From Paenibacillus antibioticophila (GTDB lineage: Bacteria > Bacillota > Bacilli > Paenibacillales > Paenibacillaceae), in assembly GCF_000455265.1 (NCBI RefSeq), contig NZ_HG005139.1:1670640-1719559 (forward strand): 48,920 nucleotides of DNA. Direction: 5' to 3'. Positions 1 through 7,482 of this stretch are shown one piece after another. Under the pieces are notes generated by a model. The model made no database searches. It saw nothing but the letters and a program-made list of their open reading frames with translations, and was not told the origin of the DNA. The first letter of the stretch is position 1; every line of letters begins with the position of its first letter. The position numbers were made by a program, and so were the translations under genes.

Positions 1-1
1 A

Positions 2-409
2 CAGCTCAGCCGTCTGGGGATCGGACTGGAAGAACGTCTCAAGGCGAAGGTCGGCACGCTGTCAGGCGGCGAAAGACAGGCGCTAAGCCTGTTGATGGCG
101 ACCTTTACCGAGCCGCAAATTTTGCTGCTTGACGAGCATACGGCTGCGCTGGATCCGGCACGGGCCGAATTGGTCACGCGCTTGACTCAAGCTATTGTAG
201 AAGAGCTGAAGCTGACCACATTGATGGTGACACACAATATGGAGCAGGCAATTCGACTCGGAAACCGTCTCATTATGATGGACGGCGGGCGCATTATTCT
301 GGATTTCAATGAGGAGCGGAAATCGGATCTGACGACTGAGCGTTTGCTTGGCGAGTTTGAGCGTATCAGCGGACACAAGCTGGCTGATGACCGCGTCGTA
401 CTTGGGTAA
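2..409 (+). CDS. ABC transporter ATP-binding protein, C-terminal part (5' end outside window)
   Basis: The reading frame is open from base 2 and lacks its start and Walker A. Residues 20-26 of the visible part are the ABC signature LSGGERQ, followed by a Walker B ending in LLLDEH and a switch histidine in VTHN. The sequence resembles the COG1101 group of ATPases, which usually sit beside a TrpX-type substrate-binding lipoprotein and a permease; those partners would lie upstream of the window. Seen: the motifs. Inferred: an importer for a small amino-acid-like or nucleoside-like ligand. A good hairpin terminator follows directly, so this is the last gene of its operon. Confidence 0.85.
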   Translation, partial: QLSRLGIGLEERLKAKVGTLSGGERQALSLLMATFTEPQILLLDEHTAALDPARAELVTRLTQAIVEELKLTTLMVTHNMEQAIRLGNRLIMMDGGRIILDFNEERKSDLTTERLLGEFERISGHKLADDRVVLG

Positions 410-421
410 TCTGCTGTCGAG

Positions 422-461
422 ACCGTCAGCTGGCCTTACTAGGCCGGTCTGGCGGTTTTTC
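422..461 (+). terminator. Rho-independent terminator after the ABC ATPase
   Basis: The arms at 422-435 and 442-456 pair with few mismatches around the loop TTACTA, followed by five T. It begins 13 bases after the stop codon. Confidence 0.8.
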
Positions 462-474
462 ATATGGCTTTTCG

Positions 475-503
475 TTCATAATGTCGCAGGTCCGTGCTAT
501 AAT
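475..503 (+). promoter_or_regulatory. Promoter of the ABM/GNAT/VTT run
   Basis: TTCATA (475-480), 17 bp spacer, TATAAT (498-503), with an extended TG one base before the -10. It lies between the preceding terminator and the ribosome binding site GGAGGGG at about 511. Confidence 0.6.
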
Positions 504-525
504 CGATTAACGGAGGGGATGAAGC

Positions 526-819
526 ATGATACTGGAAGCAGCCCAGCTTCAAGTTAAGCCAGGCTTGATAAATGATTTTGAGAGTAATTTCCGTAAAGCA
601 TCCAAGATAATCTCACAGATGCCCGGATATCTATCGCATGAGCTACATAAATGTGTTGAGACAGAAGATAAGTATTTATTGCTTGTGAAATGGGAGTCCA
701 TCACTGCACATGAGGTCGGATTCCGCAAATCGCCTCAATATGAAGAGTGGAAAGCCTTATTGCATCATTTTTATGACCCTTTCCCAACGGTGGAACACTA
801 TGTACAAATTAAAAATTAA
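526..819 (+). CDS. Antibiotic biosynthesis monooxygenase (ABM) domain protein
   Basis: A 97-residue single-domain protein starting at an ATG behind CGGAGGGG. The pattern is that of the ferredoxin-like ABM fold: an N-terminal strand (ILEAAQLQV), a helix with a FESNF-type segment, a GYLSHEL strand and the LLLVKWES segment. Family members include heme-degrading IsdG-like enzymes and quinol monooxygenases, but many are uncharacterised, and I see no residue that fixes the substrate. The 3' end overlaps the next gene by 20 bp, so the two are probably co-transcribed and translationally coupled. Confidence 0.75.
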   Translation: MILEAAQLQVKPGLINDFESNFRKASKIISQMPGYLSHELHKCVETEDKYLLLVKWESITAHEVGFRKSPQYEEWKALLHHFYDPFPTVEHYVQIKN

Positions 820-1345
820 CGATTATACCCTGCAGGATGCTGTTCTGTCTGATCTAGGGGATATTGTATCGATCTATAACGAGACCATTGCCGGACGAAT
901 GGTAACAGCCGATCTTGAACCGGTGTCTGTGGAGAGCCGGGTGAACTGGTTCAAGGAGCATTCACCGGATCACCGGCCTTTATGGGTGCTGAAATCCGGA
1001 GACAAGGTTGCGGCTTGGATCAGCTTTCAATCGTTCTATGGCCGGCCTGCTTATTCGGCAACCGCCGAGATCAGCATCTATATTTCCGAGGCCTATCGCT
1101 CCAAAGGCATAGGCAAAATACTCCTGGAGCAGGCGCTGGCCTTTTGTCCGCGAATCGGCGTGCTGACCTTGCTGGGCTTTGTCTTTGCGCATAACGAGCC
1201 AAGCCTGGCGCTGCTCAGAAAGTTCGGCTTTGAAGAGTGGGCTTTTTTACCTCGTGTTGCTAATCTAGATGGAATTGAGCGAGATCTGGTCATTTTGGGA
1301 CGCCGAATAGATTCGGAGATCGAGATAGGAGAAGAGCTCCATTGA
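800..1345 (+). CDS. GNAT N-acetyltransferase, phosphinothricin acetyltransferase-like
   Basis: About 181 residues. The chosen ATG overlaps the end of the ABM gene and has a weak GGTGGA upstream. An in-frame ATG at 710 would add 30 residues that overlap the ABM gene heavily and do not fit the family. The start [18 protein letters not shown] is typical of Pat/MddA-type GNATs. The acetyl-CoA motif A is [20 protein letters not shown], and [17 protein letters not shown] matches the C-terminal part. The family acetylates amino groups of methionine sulfoximine, phosphinothricin or similar amino acids; the true substrate is unknown. It overlaps the next gene by four bases. Confidence 0.8.
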   Translation: MYKLKINDYTLQDAVLSDLGDIVSIYNETIAGRMVTADLEPVSVESRVNWFKEHSPDHRPLWVLKSGDKVAAWISFQSFYGRPAYSATAEISIYISEAYRSKGIGKILLEQALAFCPRIGVLTLLGFVFAHNEPSLALLRKFGFEEWAFLPRVANLDGIERDLVILGRRIDSEIEIGEELH

Positions 1346-1959
1346 ACGAATGGATTGAATCGATAACCGGGTGGCTGCTGGATGCTACCCAACTCAGCGG
1401 ATTCGGCATACTTGCCATTACATTGCCGCTAGCCTTGATTCAAGGCACTTTCGGCGTGTTCCCCTTTGCGACCATTGTAATGCTGCATATTTCAACGCTT
1501 GGTGTGGCGCAGGGATTACTGGCGAGCTGGTTCACCGGATCGGTTGCTGGAATGATCGTATATTGGCTTTGTAAAACGACGTTTACAGAATGGATCAGCA
1601 AAAAATGGATGTACAAGCTGGAGAGATACGAAAAATGGCAGCGAAGTCTTGAGCGTTACGGGGTGTGGGCCGTGATTTTTTTGCGGACGATTCCAATCAT
1701 GCCTAACAATCTGATCTCCTTCATGGCCGCGATCTCCAAGCTGAAGACAGCATCATATACCTGGTCCAATGCGGCAGGCAACTTATCGAGCATTTGGCTG
1801 TTCGGTATTTTAAGTGCTTCAATCGTATTTCCGGATATGGATTTGCGCAAGTTGATTTTCTCTTACGTGTTATTTCTTGCCTTGCTGCTATCTATGTTTG
1901 TTATTCGCCAGCGTCTGATGAAGCATCGGGAACATCATAAAAGCTCAGTGAAATCCTAA
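1342..1959 (+). CDS. VTT-domain (TVP38/TMEM64-type) membrane protein
   Basis: 205 residues starting at a TTG that overlaps the stop of the GNAT gene, with AGGAG about 10 bases upstream. It has about five hydrophobic segments, and the loop [18 protein letters not shown] matches the conserved region of the VTT/SNARE-associated (DedA-like) family. Members are thought to move or scramble lipids or ions across the cytoplasmic membrane, but most bacterial ones have no assigned substrate. The C-terminus is basic and cytoplasmic-looking ([11 protein letters not shown]). It appears to be the third gene of the run from 526. Confidence 0.75.
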   Translation: MNEWIESITGWLLDATQLSGFGILAITLPLALIQGTFGVFPFATIVMLHISTLGVAQGLLASWFTGSVAGMIVYWLCKTTFTEWISKKWMYKLERYEKWQRSLERYGVWAVIFLRTIPIMPNNLISFMAAISKLKTASYTWSNAAGNLSSIWLFGILSASIVFPDMDLRKLIFSYVLFLALLLSMFVIRQRLMKHREHHKSSVKS

Positions 1960-2009
1960 TAATCATAATAGATGATAGATGGGCAGACCTTTAAATGGAG
2001 GCAGCAGGA

Positions 2010-3230
2010 ATGAATATGAACGATAAGGCAGATGCCGTGACAAAGCCGAAACAAAGAAAGTTGCTATTTAGTGCAGGCCTAAGCTGGATGTTCGATGCGA
2101 TGGATGTCGGGCTGATTTCATTTATTATCGCGGCGCTGGCTGCCGAGTGGAGCCTTTTGCCAGAGCAGACAGGCCTATTCACCAGCATAAATTCCATAGG
2201 CATGGCGGTTGGGGCGGCCATATCAGGCATACTCGCCGACAAATATGGCCGGAAAGCAATTCTGCTGTGGACGCTCCTGATTTTCTCGGTGGCCAGCGGA
2301 TTGTCAGCCTTGGCAACCAGCTTCACCGTATTGTGCTTGTTGCGTTTTGTAGCAGGCTTCGGCCTTGGCGGAGAACTGCCGGTCGCTTCAACACTTGTAT
2401 CGGAATCAGTTCCGGCAAAAGAGCGTGGACGAGCGGTCGTTCTGCTAGAGAGCTTCTGGGCTGCAGGCTGGATCTTGTCGGCCTTGATCGCTTACTTTGT
2501 GATTCCAAAGTACGGATGGCAGGCAGCCTTCATTCTTGGCGCAGTACCGGCGCTCTATGCGCTGTACTTGCGCAAATCAATTCAAGATCCTCCCCGTTAT
2601 GTCCGGAGTACGGAGAGGCTTACGCTGGGTCAAAGCTTTATGTCCGTGTGGGCATCGCCGCACCGCAAGTCTACAATCATGCTGTGGATTCTCTGGTTTA
2701 CCGTGGTCTTCTCCTACTATGGCATGTTTTTGTGGCTGCCAACGGTGATGGGGCTGAAGGGTTTCAGCCTAGTCAAGAGCTTTGAGTACGTTCTGATTAT
2801 GACGCTGGCTCAGCTCCCTGGATATTTCACCGCAGCTTATCTGATTGAGAAGCTAGGCCGAAAGTTTGTATTGGTCGTCTATCTGCTTCTAACTGCTGTC
2901 AGTGCGGCCTGGTTCGGCAATGCCACCAGCGAGGGCATGCTGATTGCGGCGGGGATGTGCCTGTCATTCTTTAACTTGGGGGCATGGGGCGGCATGTATG
3001 CTTATACGCCAGAATTATATCCTACTTCAGTTCGTTCGACCGGTGTCGGCCTTGCCGCTTCGTTCGGCCGGGTTGGAGGAATTATCGCTCCGTTCATGGT
3101 TGGGATGCTTGTAGCGAGACAAGTACAGATCGGGTCCATATTCTGGATTTTCTTCGTAACGATTCTAATCGGAGCTGCGGCGGTATTATGGCTGGGAACC
3201 GAGACCAAAGGAAAAGAGCTTATCGATTAA
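2010..3230 (+). CDS. niaP: MFS permease, NiaP-type (probable niacin transporter)
   Basis: 406 residues with 12 predicted membrane segments. The ATG at 2010 is preferred because GGAGG at 1997-2001 sits 8 bases before it; an earlier ATG at 1995 would overlap that ribosome binding site. Early signature segments are SWMFDAMDVGLISF, GILADKYGRKA and GFGLGGELPVASTLVSE; TGVGLAASFGRVGG lies late. The sequence closely follows B. subtilis NiaP (YceI), which imports nicotinate. The related 4-hydroxybenzoate/H+ symporter class cannot be excluded. No NadR-type operator was recognised. Confidence 0.75.
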   Translation: MNMNDKADAVTKPKQRKLLFSAGLSWMFDAMDVGLISFIIAALAAEWSLLPEQTGLFTSINSIGMAVGAAISGILADKYGRKAILLWTLLIFSVASGLSALATSFTVLCLLRFVAGFGLGGELPVASTLVSESVPAKERGRAVVLLESFWAAGWILSALIAYFVIPKYGWQAAFILGAVPALYALYLRKSIQDPPRYVRSTERLTLGQSFMSVWASPHRKSTIMLWILWFTVVFSYYGMFLWLPTVMGLKGFSLVKSFEYVLIMTLAQLPGYFTAAYLIEKLGRKFVLVVYLLLTAVSAAWFGNATSEGMLIAAGMCLSFFNLGAWGGMYAYTPELYPTSVRSTGVGLAASFGRVGGIIAPFMVGMLVARQVQIGSIFWIFFVTILIGAAAVLWLGTETKGKELID

Positions 3231-3242
3231 GATAAGCTCTTT
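3213..3242. terminator. Bidirectional hairpin between niaP and the UPF0173 gene
   Basis: A perfect 12 bp stem (3213-3224 with 3231-3242) whose 6-base loop contains the niaP stop codon. On the minus strand it is followed by CTTTTCC, so it can end both convergent transcripts; neither side has a long T run. Confidence 0.7.
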
Positions 3243-3263
3243 ACGTCTATTCTGATTAGGGAA

Positions 3264-3959
3264 TCACTCGAGCTCGGAGGATTGAATGAATTCTCCCGGC
3301 ATGAGAGCCCGTCCTTGAATGCCCGATTCCTTCAAGGTTCTTACAAACAGATCGCCGTCCTGTTGAATTAGCCCGAAGGTATTGTAGTGAATTGGAACGA
3401 CATGTCGTGCCTGCAGCCACTTGGCAGCCGTAAGAGCATCCTCCGGACCCATCGTGAAGTAATCCCCGATCGGCAGAAAAGCGAGATCAATACGGCGGCG
3501 TTCGCCGATGAGCTTCATATCACTGAACAAGGCGGTATCCCCGGCGTGATAGATCGTAAGCCCGTCCAGCTCAAGGACAATTCCTGCCGGGACACCCATA
3601 TAGATGTTCGTTCCCTCAACCTCAATGGAGGAGGTGTGAAGCGCTGGTGTCAGGCGGAGCCGGCCAAAGGGAAACGGAAAGCTTCCGCCCAGATTCAGAC
3701 CGGAGGTCTTTAGCCCTTTGTTAGCAAAATAATTGGCCAGTTCAACGATCGCGACAATTTCAGCACCGGTTCTCCGTGCAATCGGCTCTGCATCTCCGAT
3801 ATGGTCGGAATGCCCGTGGGTCAGCAGGATATAATCGGCCTGAATCGAGTCCGCCTTGCCGCTGCTTGAGGGGTTACCTGTGATGAAGGGGTCGATCAGA
3901 AGCTTGTAATCTCCGGTATCAATATGAACCGTGGAATGCCCAAGATAGGTAATCTTCAT
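3264..3959 (-). CDS. ytkL: UPF0173 metal-dependent hydrolase (metallo-beta-lactamase fold)
   Basis: 231 residues, close to the usual 225-230 of the YtkL/UPF0173 family. It opens with MKITYLGHST, and the metal-binding motif HGHSDH is near residue 70; further ligands are suggested by ALHTSS, YHAGDTALF and PIHYNTF. The ATG follows AAGGAGT at good spacing. The fold hydrolyses esters, thioesters or phosphodiesters; the physiological substrate is not known. It is monocistronic, divergent from the aldolase gene. Confidence 0.85.
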   Translation of the reverse strand: MKITYLGHSTVHIDTGDYKLLIDPFITGNPSSSGKADSIQADYILLTHGHSDHIGDAEPIARRTGAEIVAIVELANYFANKGLKTSGLNLGGSFPFPFGRLRLTPALHTSSIEVEGTNIYMGVPAGIVLELDGLTIYHAGDTALFSDMKLIGERRRIDLAFLPIGDYFTMGPEDALTAAKWLQARHVVPIHYNTFGLIQQDGDLFVRTLKESGIQGRALMPGEFIQSSELE

Positions 3960-3986
3960 CCTTCATTACTCCTTTATTGGCAAATG

Positions 3987-4014
3987 TTGTACTGATTTCA
4001 TTCTCTATTATAAA
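3987..4014 (+). promoter_or_regulatory. Candidate promoter for the KDPG aldolase gene
   Basis: TTGTAC (3987-3992), 16 bp, TATAAA (4009-4014). It leaves a leader of about 70 nt before the ATG at 4094. Confidence 0.45.
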
Positions 4015-4093
4015 GAAACGAAATGCCTGTGTCATATCGCCAGAGCATCCATGCCCAGAATTCTGGATGCTTCGAACCGAGGAGGAGAGTCTT

Positions 4094-4744
4094 ATGTCAA
4101 AGAATTTGCTGGATCAACTAAAAGAGGAGAGGATAGTAGCTATTTTGCGCGGTATTCCCAAGGAAAGGGCTAATCAGATTGCTCATGCTCTTTGCGAGGG
4201 CGGGATTGTCTTTACGGAGGTCACGATGAATACGGAGGGAGCGACCCGGATGATCTCAGACTGGAGAGAGCAATTCGGAGAGAGAATGCGGATCGGGGCC
4301 GGTACCGTGCTGGATCTTAAGACAGCTCAGGAAGCGGCCTCTGCCGGCGCCGAATACCTAGTCTCCCCAAATCTGGACGAATCCGTTGTTGAGTATGCAT
4401 TAAGCCGGGGCTTATCCGTTTTTCCAGGGGCAATGACCCCAACCGAAATTATCCGGGCGTGGAAAGCTGGCGCAACCGCGGTGAAGATTTTTCCTATGGC
4501 TACATTAGGGGTGAGCTATTTGAAGGAAATACGTGCTCCGCTGGATCATATCCCGATGCTGGCGACCGGAGGGGTACGAATGGATAATATTCGCGAATTT
4601 CTCGCCGCCGGTGCTGTTGCAGTCGGTATAGGCGGGTATCTGGTGAATCCTGCGCTTGTGAGGGAAGGCCGCTATGAGCGGATTGCGCAAAATGCCAAGG
4701 ATCTGGTTCGGGCTGTCAAGTCCTATGGACCTTCGCTTGTCTGA
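4094..4744 (+). CDS. eda: Bifunctional KHG/KDPG aldolase
   Basis: 216 residues. The ATG at 4094 has GGAGGAGAG just upstream; the frame is open further left, but that extension has no family similarity. The TIM-barrel class I aldolase residues are visible: E42 in TEVTMNT, R19 in AILRG and the Schiff-base lysine K131 in AVKIFPM, with GAGTV and ATGGV phosphate-binding loops. It cleaves 2-keto-3-deoxy-6-phosphogluconate to pyruvate and glyceraldehyde-3-phosphate. No kdgK or uronate genes lie beside it, so it stands alone. Its last codons lie inside a repeat that recurs near 5650. Confidence 0.9.
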   Translation: MSKNLLDQLKEERIVAILRGIPKERANQIAHALCEGGIVFTEVTMNTEGATRMISDWREQFGERMRIGAGTVLDLKTAQEAASAGAEYLVSPNLDESVVEYALSRGLSVFPGAMTPTEIIRAWKAGATAVKIFPMATLGVSYLKEIRAPLDHIPMLATGGVRMDNIREFLAAGAVAVGIGGYLVNPALVREGRYERIAQNAKDLVRAVKSYGPSLV

Positions 4745-4782
4745 CTGGCATTCCGGTCCTGTTCCGAATTTCACTAGCTCTA
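4728..4782 (+). repeat. Direct repeat unit, copy 1 (overlaps the eda 3' end)
   Basis: About 55 bp, roughly 80 percent identical by eye to 5649-5703 (shared blocks CTTCGCTTGT, GACTGG, ATTCC and TTCAC). A shorter relative lies at 5206-5241. It includes the last codons and the stop of eda. Confidence 0.55.
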
Positions 4783-4801
4783 ATGCGCAATAGCAAAGGA
4801 T

Positions 4802-5017
4802 AGTTAAACATCGGAGGGCGAGTTAGAGGGGCAGCGTGTGAAGGGTTGCTACGATCGCTGTTGTTCGCGGATTTCTTTAATTGGACTAAGCTCTCGTAAG
4901 GGAGAAATCCGCTCACAAAGGCGAACGCTAACGCTCTATGCTTCCGAAGTAGCTTTCTTACAGAAAGCTTTTACCTTCACACTTATGCCCTGACTACTTC
5001 GCCTTTACGGTTTAACT
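4802..5017. repeat. Diverged copy A of the palindromic MITE-like element
   Basis: Ends AGTTAAAC (4802-4809) and GTTTAACT (5010-5017). Inside are the family core arms: GCAGCGTGTGAAG and CGATCGCTGTTGTTCGCGG on the left, CAAAGGCGAACGC and CTTCACACTTATGCCC on the right. It shares with copy E an extra internal hairpin around AGCTTTCTTACAGAAAGCTT. Ends and flanks are degraded compared with copies C to F. Confidence 0.75.
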
Positions 5018-5279
5018 GTAATGCAGTCTGCACATGGCTGAGCCATAAGCAGTGCTGCATGAGCTTGCGGCCTGCGGAATCATGCAAGCAGGGTACCACG
5101 CGCGCTAGAGTTGCGCCCTGCCCTAATGATGCTCCAAGCCTTGTAACGAAACTTCGCCTGCCCTGCTAGTACTGAAGTTTTCTCCGAGCTTAACTTGACC
5201 CACCGGCATTCCACCTTGCTCCGAACCTTATCCGCTCTTATTGACCAACCTTATTCTGCTCATGCTCATCCGGTCGCGA

Positions 5280-5462
5280 TTTAGTGAAATTACTTACCTT
5301 AAAATCTTCATTCGACGCACGAACCCGCTTTTAGTGAAAAAACTTACCTTAGATCGCCAGTAACTAGCCAAATCCGTGTTTTAGTCCACTTTAAGTACAA
5401 AAATTTCACTATATCCGCATTTCTATCATTTCCACTGAATTTAAGCTAACTTTTTTCACTGC
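5280..5462. repeat. Four degenerate 26 bp repeats, two in each orientation
   Basis: Copies at 5280-5305 and 5329-5354 read TAGTGAAA..ACTTACCTTA on the plus strand. Copies at 5389-5413 and 5437-5462 carry the same consensus on the minus strand (AGTGAAA..TTAGCTTAAA type). Start spacing is 49, 60 and 48 bp. The set forms a two-against-two inverted arrangement. Confidence 0.6.
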
Positions 5463-5648
5463 ATGCGTAAGACCATATTTTCATACGGTCGACCGACCAC
5501 TGTCATGCTGCGAGACACCGCGTCCTGTGAACGGTGCGCTCTGTGCGAGGTGTACGTATACGTATTTGGTGGGGGATGTTGCTGAACTACTGTAATAACT
5601 CCTGGGGCGGATAGAGTTGCACTCCGCTCACGATGCTCCTGCCTTGCG

Positions 5649-5703
5649 CGAACTTCGCTTGTCAGACTGGCCATTCCAGTCTTGCTTCGAACTTCACTCG
5701 CCC
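5649..5703 (+). repeat. Direct repeat unit, copy 2
   Basis: Partner of 4728-4782. It shares CTTCGCTTGT, GACTGG, a TTCCAGTC/TTCCGGTC block and CGAA.TTCACT in the same order and spacing. Confidence 0.55.
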
Positions 5704-5890
5704 TACTTGAGTAACCTCATTCTGGTCACCCTTCAGTAAAGTCTGCATGCAATGGTTCAGCGTATAAGCCGGATGAACGAGCCTGAATGTGCATGTCGAG
5801 GGATTCGAGTGCTTAATCACCGCATGAACGGCATTGTTAGCAATTAATTTGCATTCGGCACCTATAAAGCCGGACTAAAGCCTGCGCTAA

Positions 5891-6020
5891 AAGGGTATAA
5901 GTGTGAAGGTTGGTGTAGAAACGGAGTGGTCGCCTTTGCGAGCTACCTTGTTATGGCTTATTCAATCAAGAAATCCGCGAGCAACAGCGAGCGAAGGCAA
6001 CCTTCACACGTTACCCCCCG
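5891..6020. repeat. Diverged copy B of the palindromic element (core only)
   Basis: Core arms AGGGTATAAGTGTGAAGG on the left and CCTTCACACGTTACCCCCC on the right, with GTCGCCTTTGCGAG and AAATCCGCGAGCAACAGCGA between them. The terminal AGTTGAAC ends are not recognisable. Confidence 0.7.
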
Positions 6021-6315
6021 GCACGCAGAATCACTAGCCAGCTTTTTTGTGCTGCACAATGAGGCCGAATTTCATCCTTAACCAAGAAATTTGCATAGCA
6101 TAGCCGAAGATGATGGATACTTTGATCAGGCTGTTCAACAGTTCATAAAGGGGATTATATCCGAGGACAAATAAAGTTCTTCTCAAAAGAAGGAATTCGT
6201 TAGTCGGGGAGCGAAAGATTTTAGTAATCGGTGATTCTTTGTATTCTCTTAACGATTCACTTGTTTAGAAGAAAGACGCAATGTGTCGAGAATGGCGGAA
6301 TAAGGAAAGAAACAT

Positions 6316-6435
6316 GAAAAAAGCGTCAACAACACGTGTCGACGCTTCATAAAATGACAGAAATTATCCTTGTTAAACATATTAAAATATGCTACAATGA
6401 CGGATAGTCAAAACATATAATTTCTAACCAATATT
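6316..6435 (-). ncRNA. Candidate antisense small RNA in front of the sigma factor gene
   Basis: A strong minus-strand promoter (6442-6470) and a minus-strand intrinsic terminator bracket about 120 bases with no plausible ORF. The terminator stem 6338-6347/6321-6330 has one wobble in 10 pairs and is followed on the minus strand by six T. No minus-strand protein gene lies upstream to need this terminator. The RNA would cover the plus-strand promoter of the sigma gene and overlap its 5' leader by about 30 nt. Inference from signals only. Confidence 0.45.
6370..6398 (+). promoter_or_regulatory. Promoter of the SigA-paralogue gene
   Basis: TTGTTA (6370-6375), 17 bp, TACAAT (6393-6398), with an extended TGC before the -10. 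The predicted start near 6405 gives a leader of about 137 nt. Confidence 0.65.
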
Positions 6436-6441
6436 GCTTAT

Positions 6442-6470
6442 ATATTAGCATATTACCGCCGATTTGTCAA
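6442..6470 (-). promoter_or_regulatory. Minus-strand promoter facing the sigma gene promoter
   Basis: Read on the minus strand: consensus TTGACA (6470-6465), exactly 17 bp, TAATAT (6447-6442), with a TGC extended -10. It fires leftward toward the terminator at 6316-6347. Confidence 0.6.
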
Positions 6471-6541
6471 ATAAAGTGTATCGAAGTTAGAGAGAGAGCA
6501 GCCATTTATTTTTCCATATATTAGGGTGGGGGTCTGTAACC

Positions 6542-7438
6542 ATGACAGAAGACTTGACCAAGAACCATGAACTTGATTTTGCGGATGACCTGTCATTGCC
6601 TCCGGGCGTGAAAATTGATGATCCGGTGCGGATGTATTTGAAGGAGATCGGCCGTGTTCCGCTTCTGTCTGCCGATGAAGAAATTCAATTGGCCCAGCGG
6701 ATTGAGCAAGGGGATGAGGAAGCTAAACGACGTCTGGCCGAAGCGAATCTTCGACTTGTAGTTAGTATTGCTCGCCGCTATGTCGGTCGGGGAATGGTAT
6801 TCCTTGATTTGATTCAGGAAGGCAATATGGGCTTAATTAAGGCTGTCGAAAAGTTCGATTATTCCAAGGGTTTTAAATTCAGTACCTATGCCACCTGGTG
6901 GATTCGCCAAGCCATTACAAGAGCGATTGCTGACCAAGCGAGAACGATCCGGATTCCGGTTCATATGGTGGAGACGATCAATAAGCTGATACGGGTATCC
7001 AGACAGCTGTTGCAAGAGATCGGCCGCGAGCCTACACCGGAGGAAATTGCGCAGGAGATGGATCTGACGCCGGAGAAGGTTCGGGAGATTATGAAGATCG
7101 CCCAGGAGCCAGTCTCGCTTGAGACTCCAATCGGTGAGGAAAATGACTCAAACCTTGGTGATTTTATTGAGGATCATGATGCTCCTGCTCCTGCGGAAGC
7201 AGCAGCTTATGAGTTATTGAAGGAACAGCTGGAAGAAGTGCTTGATACGCTGACCGAGCGGGAAGAGAATGTTCTTCGTCTTCGTTTCGGTATGGATGAT
7301 GGTAGAACCCGTACCCTCGAGGAAGTCGGCAAGGAGTTCGGGGTCACAAGAGAACGGATCCGGCAGATTGAAGCCAAAGCTCTGCGTAAGCTTAGACACC
7401 CAAGCCGCAGCAAGCGGTTGAAGGATTTCATGGAATAA
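6542..7438 (+). CDS. SigA/RpoD-type RNA polymerase sigma factor lacking region 1.1
   Basis: 298 residues, against about 370-380 for a Bacillales SigA. Residues 13-298 follow SigA closely: region 1.2 from about 24, region 2 at about 64-135 ([25 protein letters not shown]), region 3 at about 136-215 and region 4.2 helix-turn-helix at about 258-286 ([20 protein letters not shown]). The acidic inhibitory region 1.1 is absent; only about 20 residues precede region 1.2. The usual neighbour dnaG is not here. It is therefore probably a second, group-2-like housekeeping sigma factor rather than the primary sigA, although loss from a single copy cannot be ruled out. The start is an ATG behind GGTGGGGG. 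Confidence 0.85.
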   Translation: MTEDLTKNHELDFADDLSLPPGVKIDDPVRMYLKEIGRVPLLSADEEIQLAQRIEQGDEEAKRRLAEANLRLVVSIARRYVGRGMVFLDLIQEGNMGLIKAVEKFDYSKGFKFSTYATWWIRQAITRAIADQARTIRIPVHMVETINKLIRVSRQLLQEIGREPTPEEIAQEMDLTPEKVREIMKIAQEPVSLETPIGEENDSNLGDFIEDHDAPAPAEAAAYELLKEQLEEVLDTLTEREENVLRLRFGMDDGRTRTLEEVGKEFGVTRERIRQIEAKALRKLRHPSRSKRLKDFME

Positions 7439-7443
7439 GGCAG

Positions 7444-7472
7444 AGAGGAAAGCATTCGCTTTCCTCTTTTTC
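7444..7472 (+). terminator. Terminator after the sigma factor gene
   Basis: Perfect 10 bp stem (7444-7453 with 7458-7467), loop ATTC, followed by TTTTCTATT. It lies 5 bases after the stop. Confidence 0.9.
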
Positions 7473-7482
7473 TATTATTGGT

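Larger units (their letters stand above)
5018..5890. other. Gene-free stretch between two palindromic elements
   Basis: No reading frame here has both a ribosome binding site and a recognisable protein. The content is decayed repeats: direct-repeat units at 5206-5241 and 5649-5703, an AGAGTTGC block that occurs at about 5108 and about 5611, four degenerate 26 bp repeats at 5280-5462, and a short palindrome TACGTATACGTA near 5551. The 72-residue minus-strand frame at 5456-5674 is low-complexity and unsupported. Confidence 0.6.

Noticed and set aside
3977..4093. N-terminal extension of KDPG aldolase
   Set aside because: Covers the promoter and leader and has no family similarity; ATG 4094 has a strong ribosome binding site.
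5280..5462. Possible CRISPR array
   Set aside because: Repeats of 26 bp at 48-60 bp spacing look CRISPR-like, but they are degenerate, two are inverted and no cas gene is near.
5456..5674. 72-codon minus-strand ORF in the gene-free region
   Set aside because: No ribosome binding site, biased composition and no recognisable similarity.
6245..6348. A 33-codon minus-strand frame (MKRRHVLLTLF...) starting in the antisense terminator
   Set aside because: Its start lies inside the terminator stem, so the transcript would end before it is translated.
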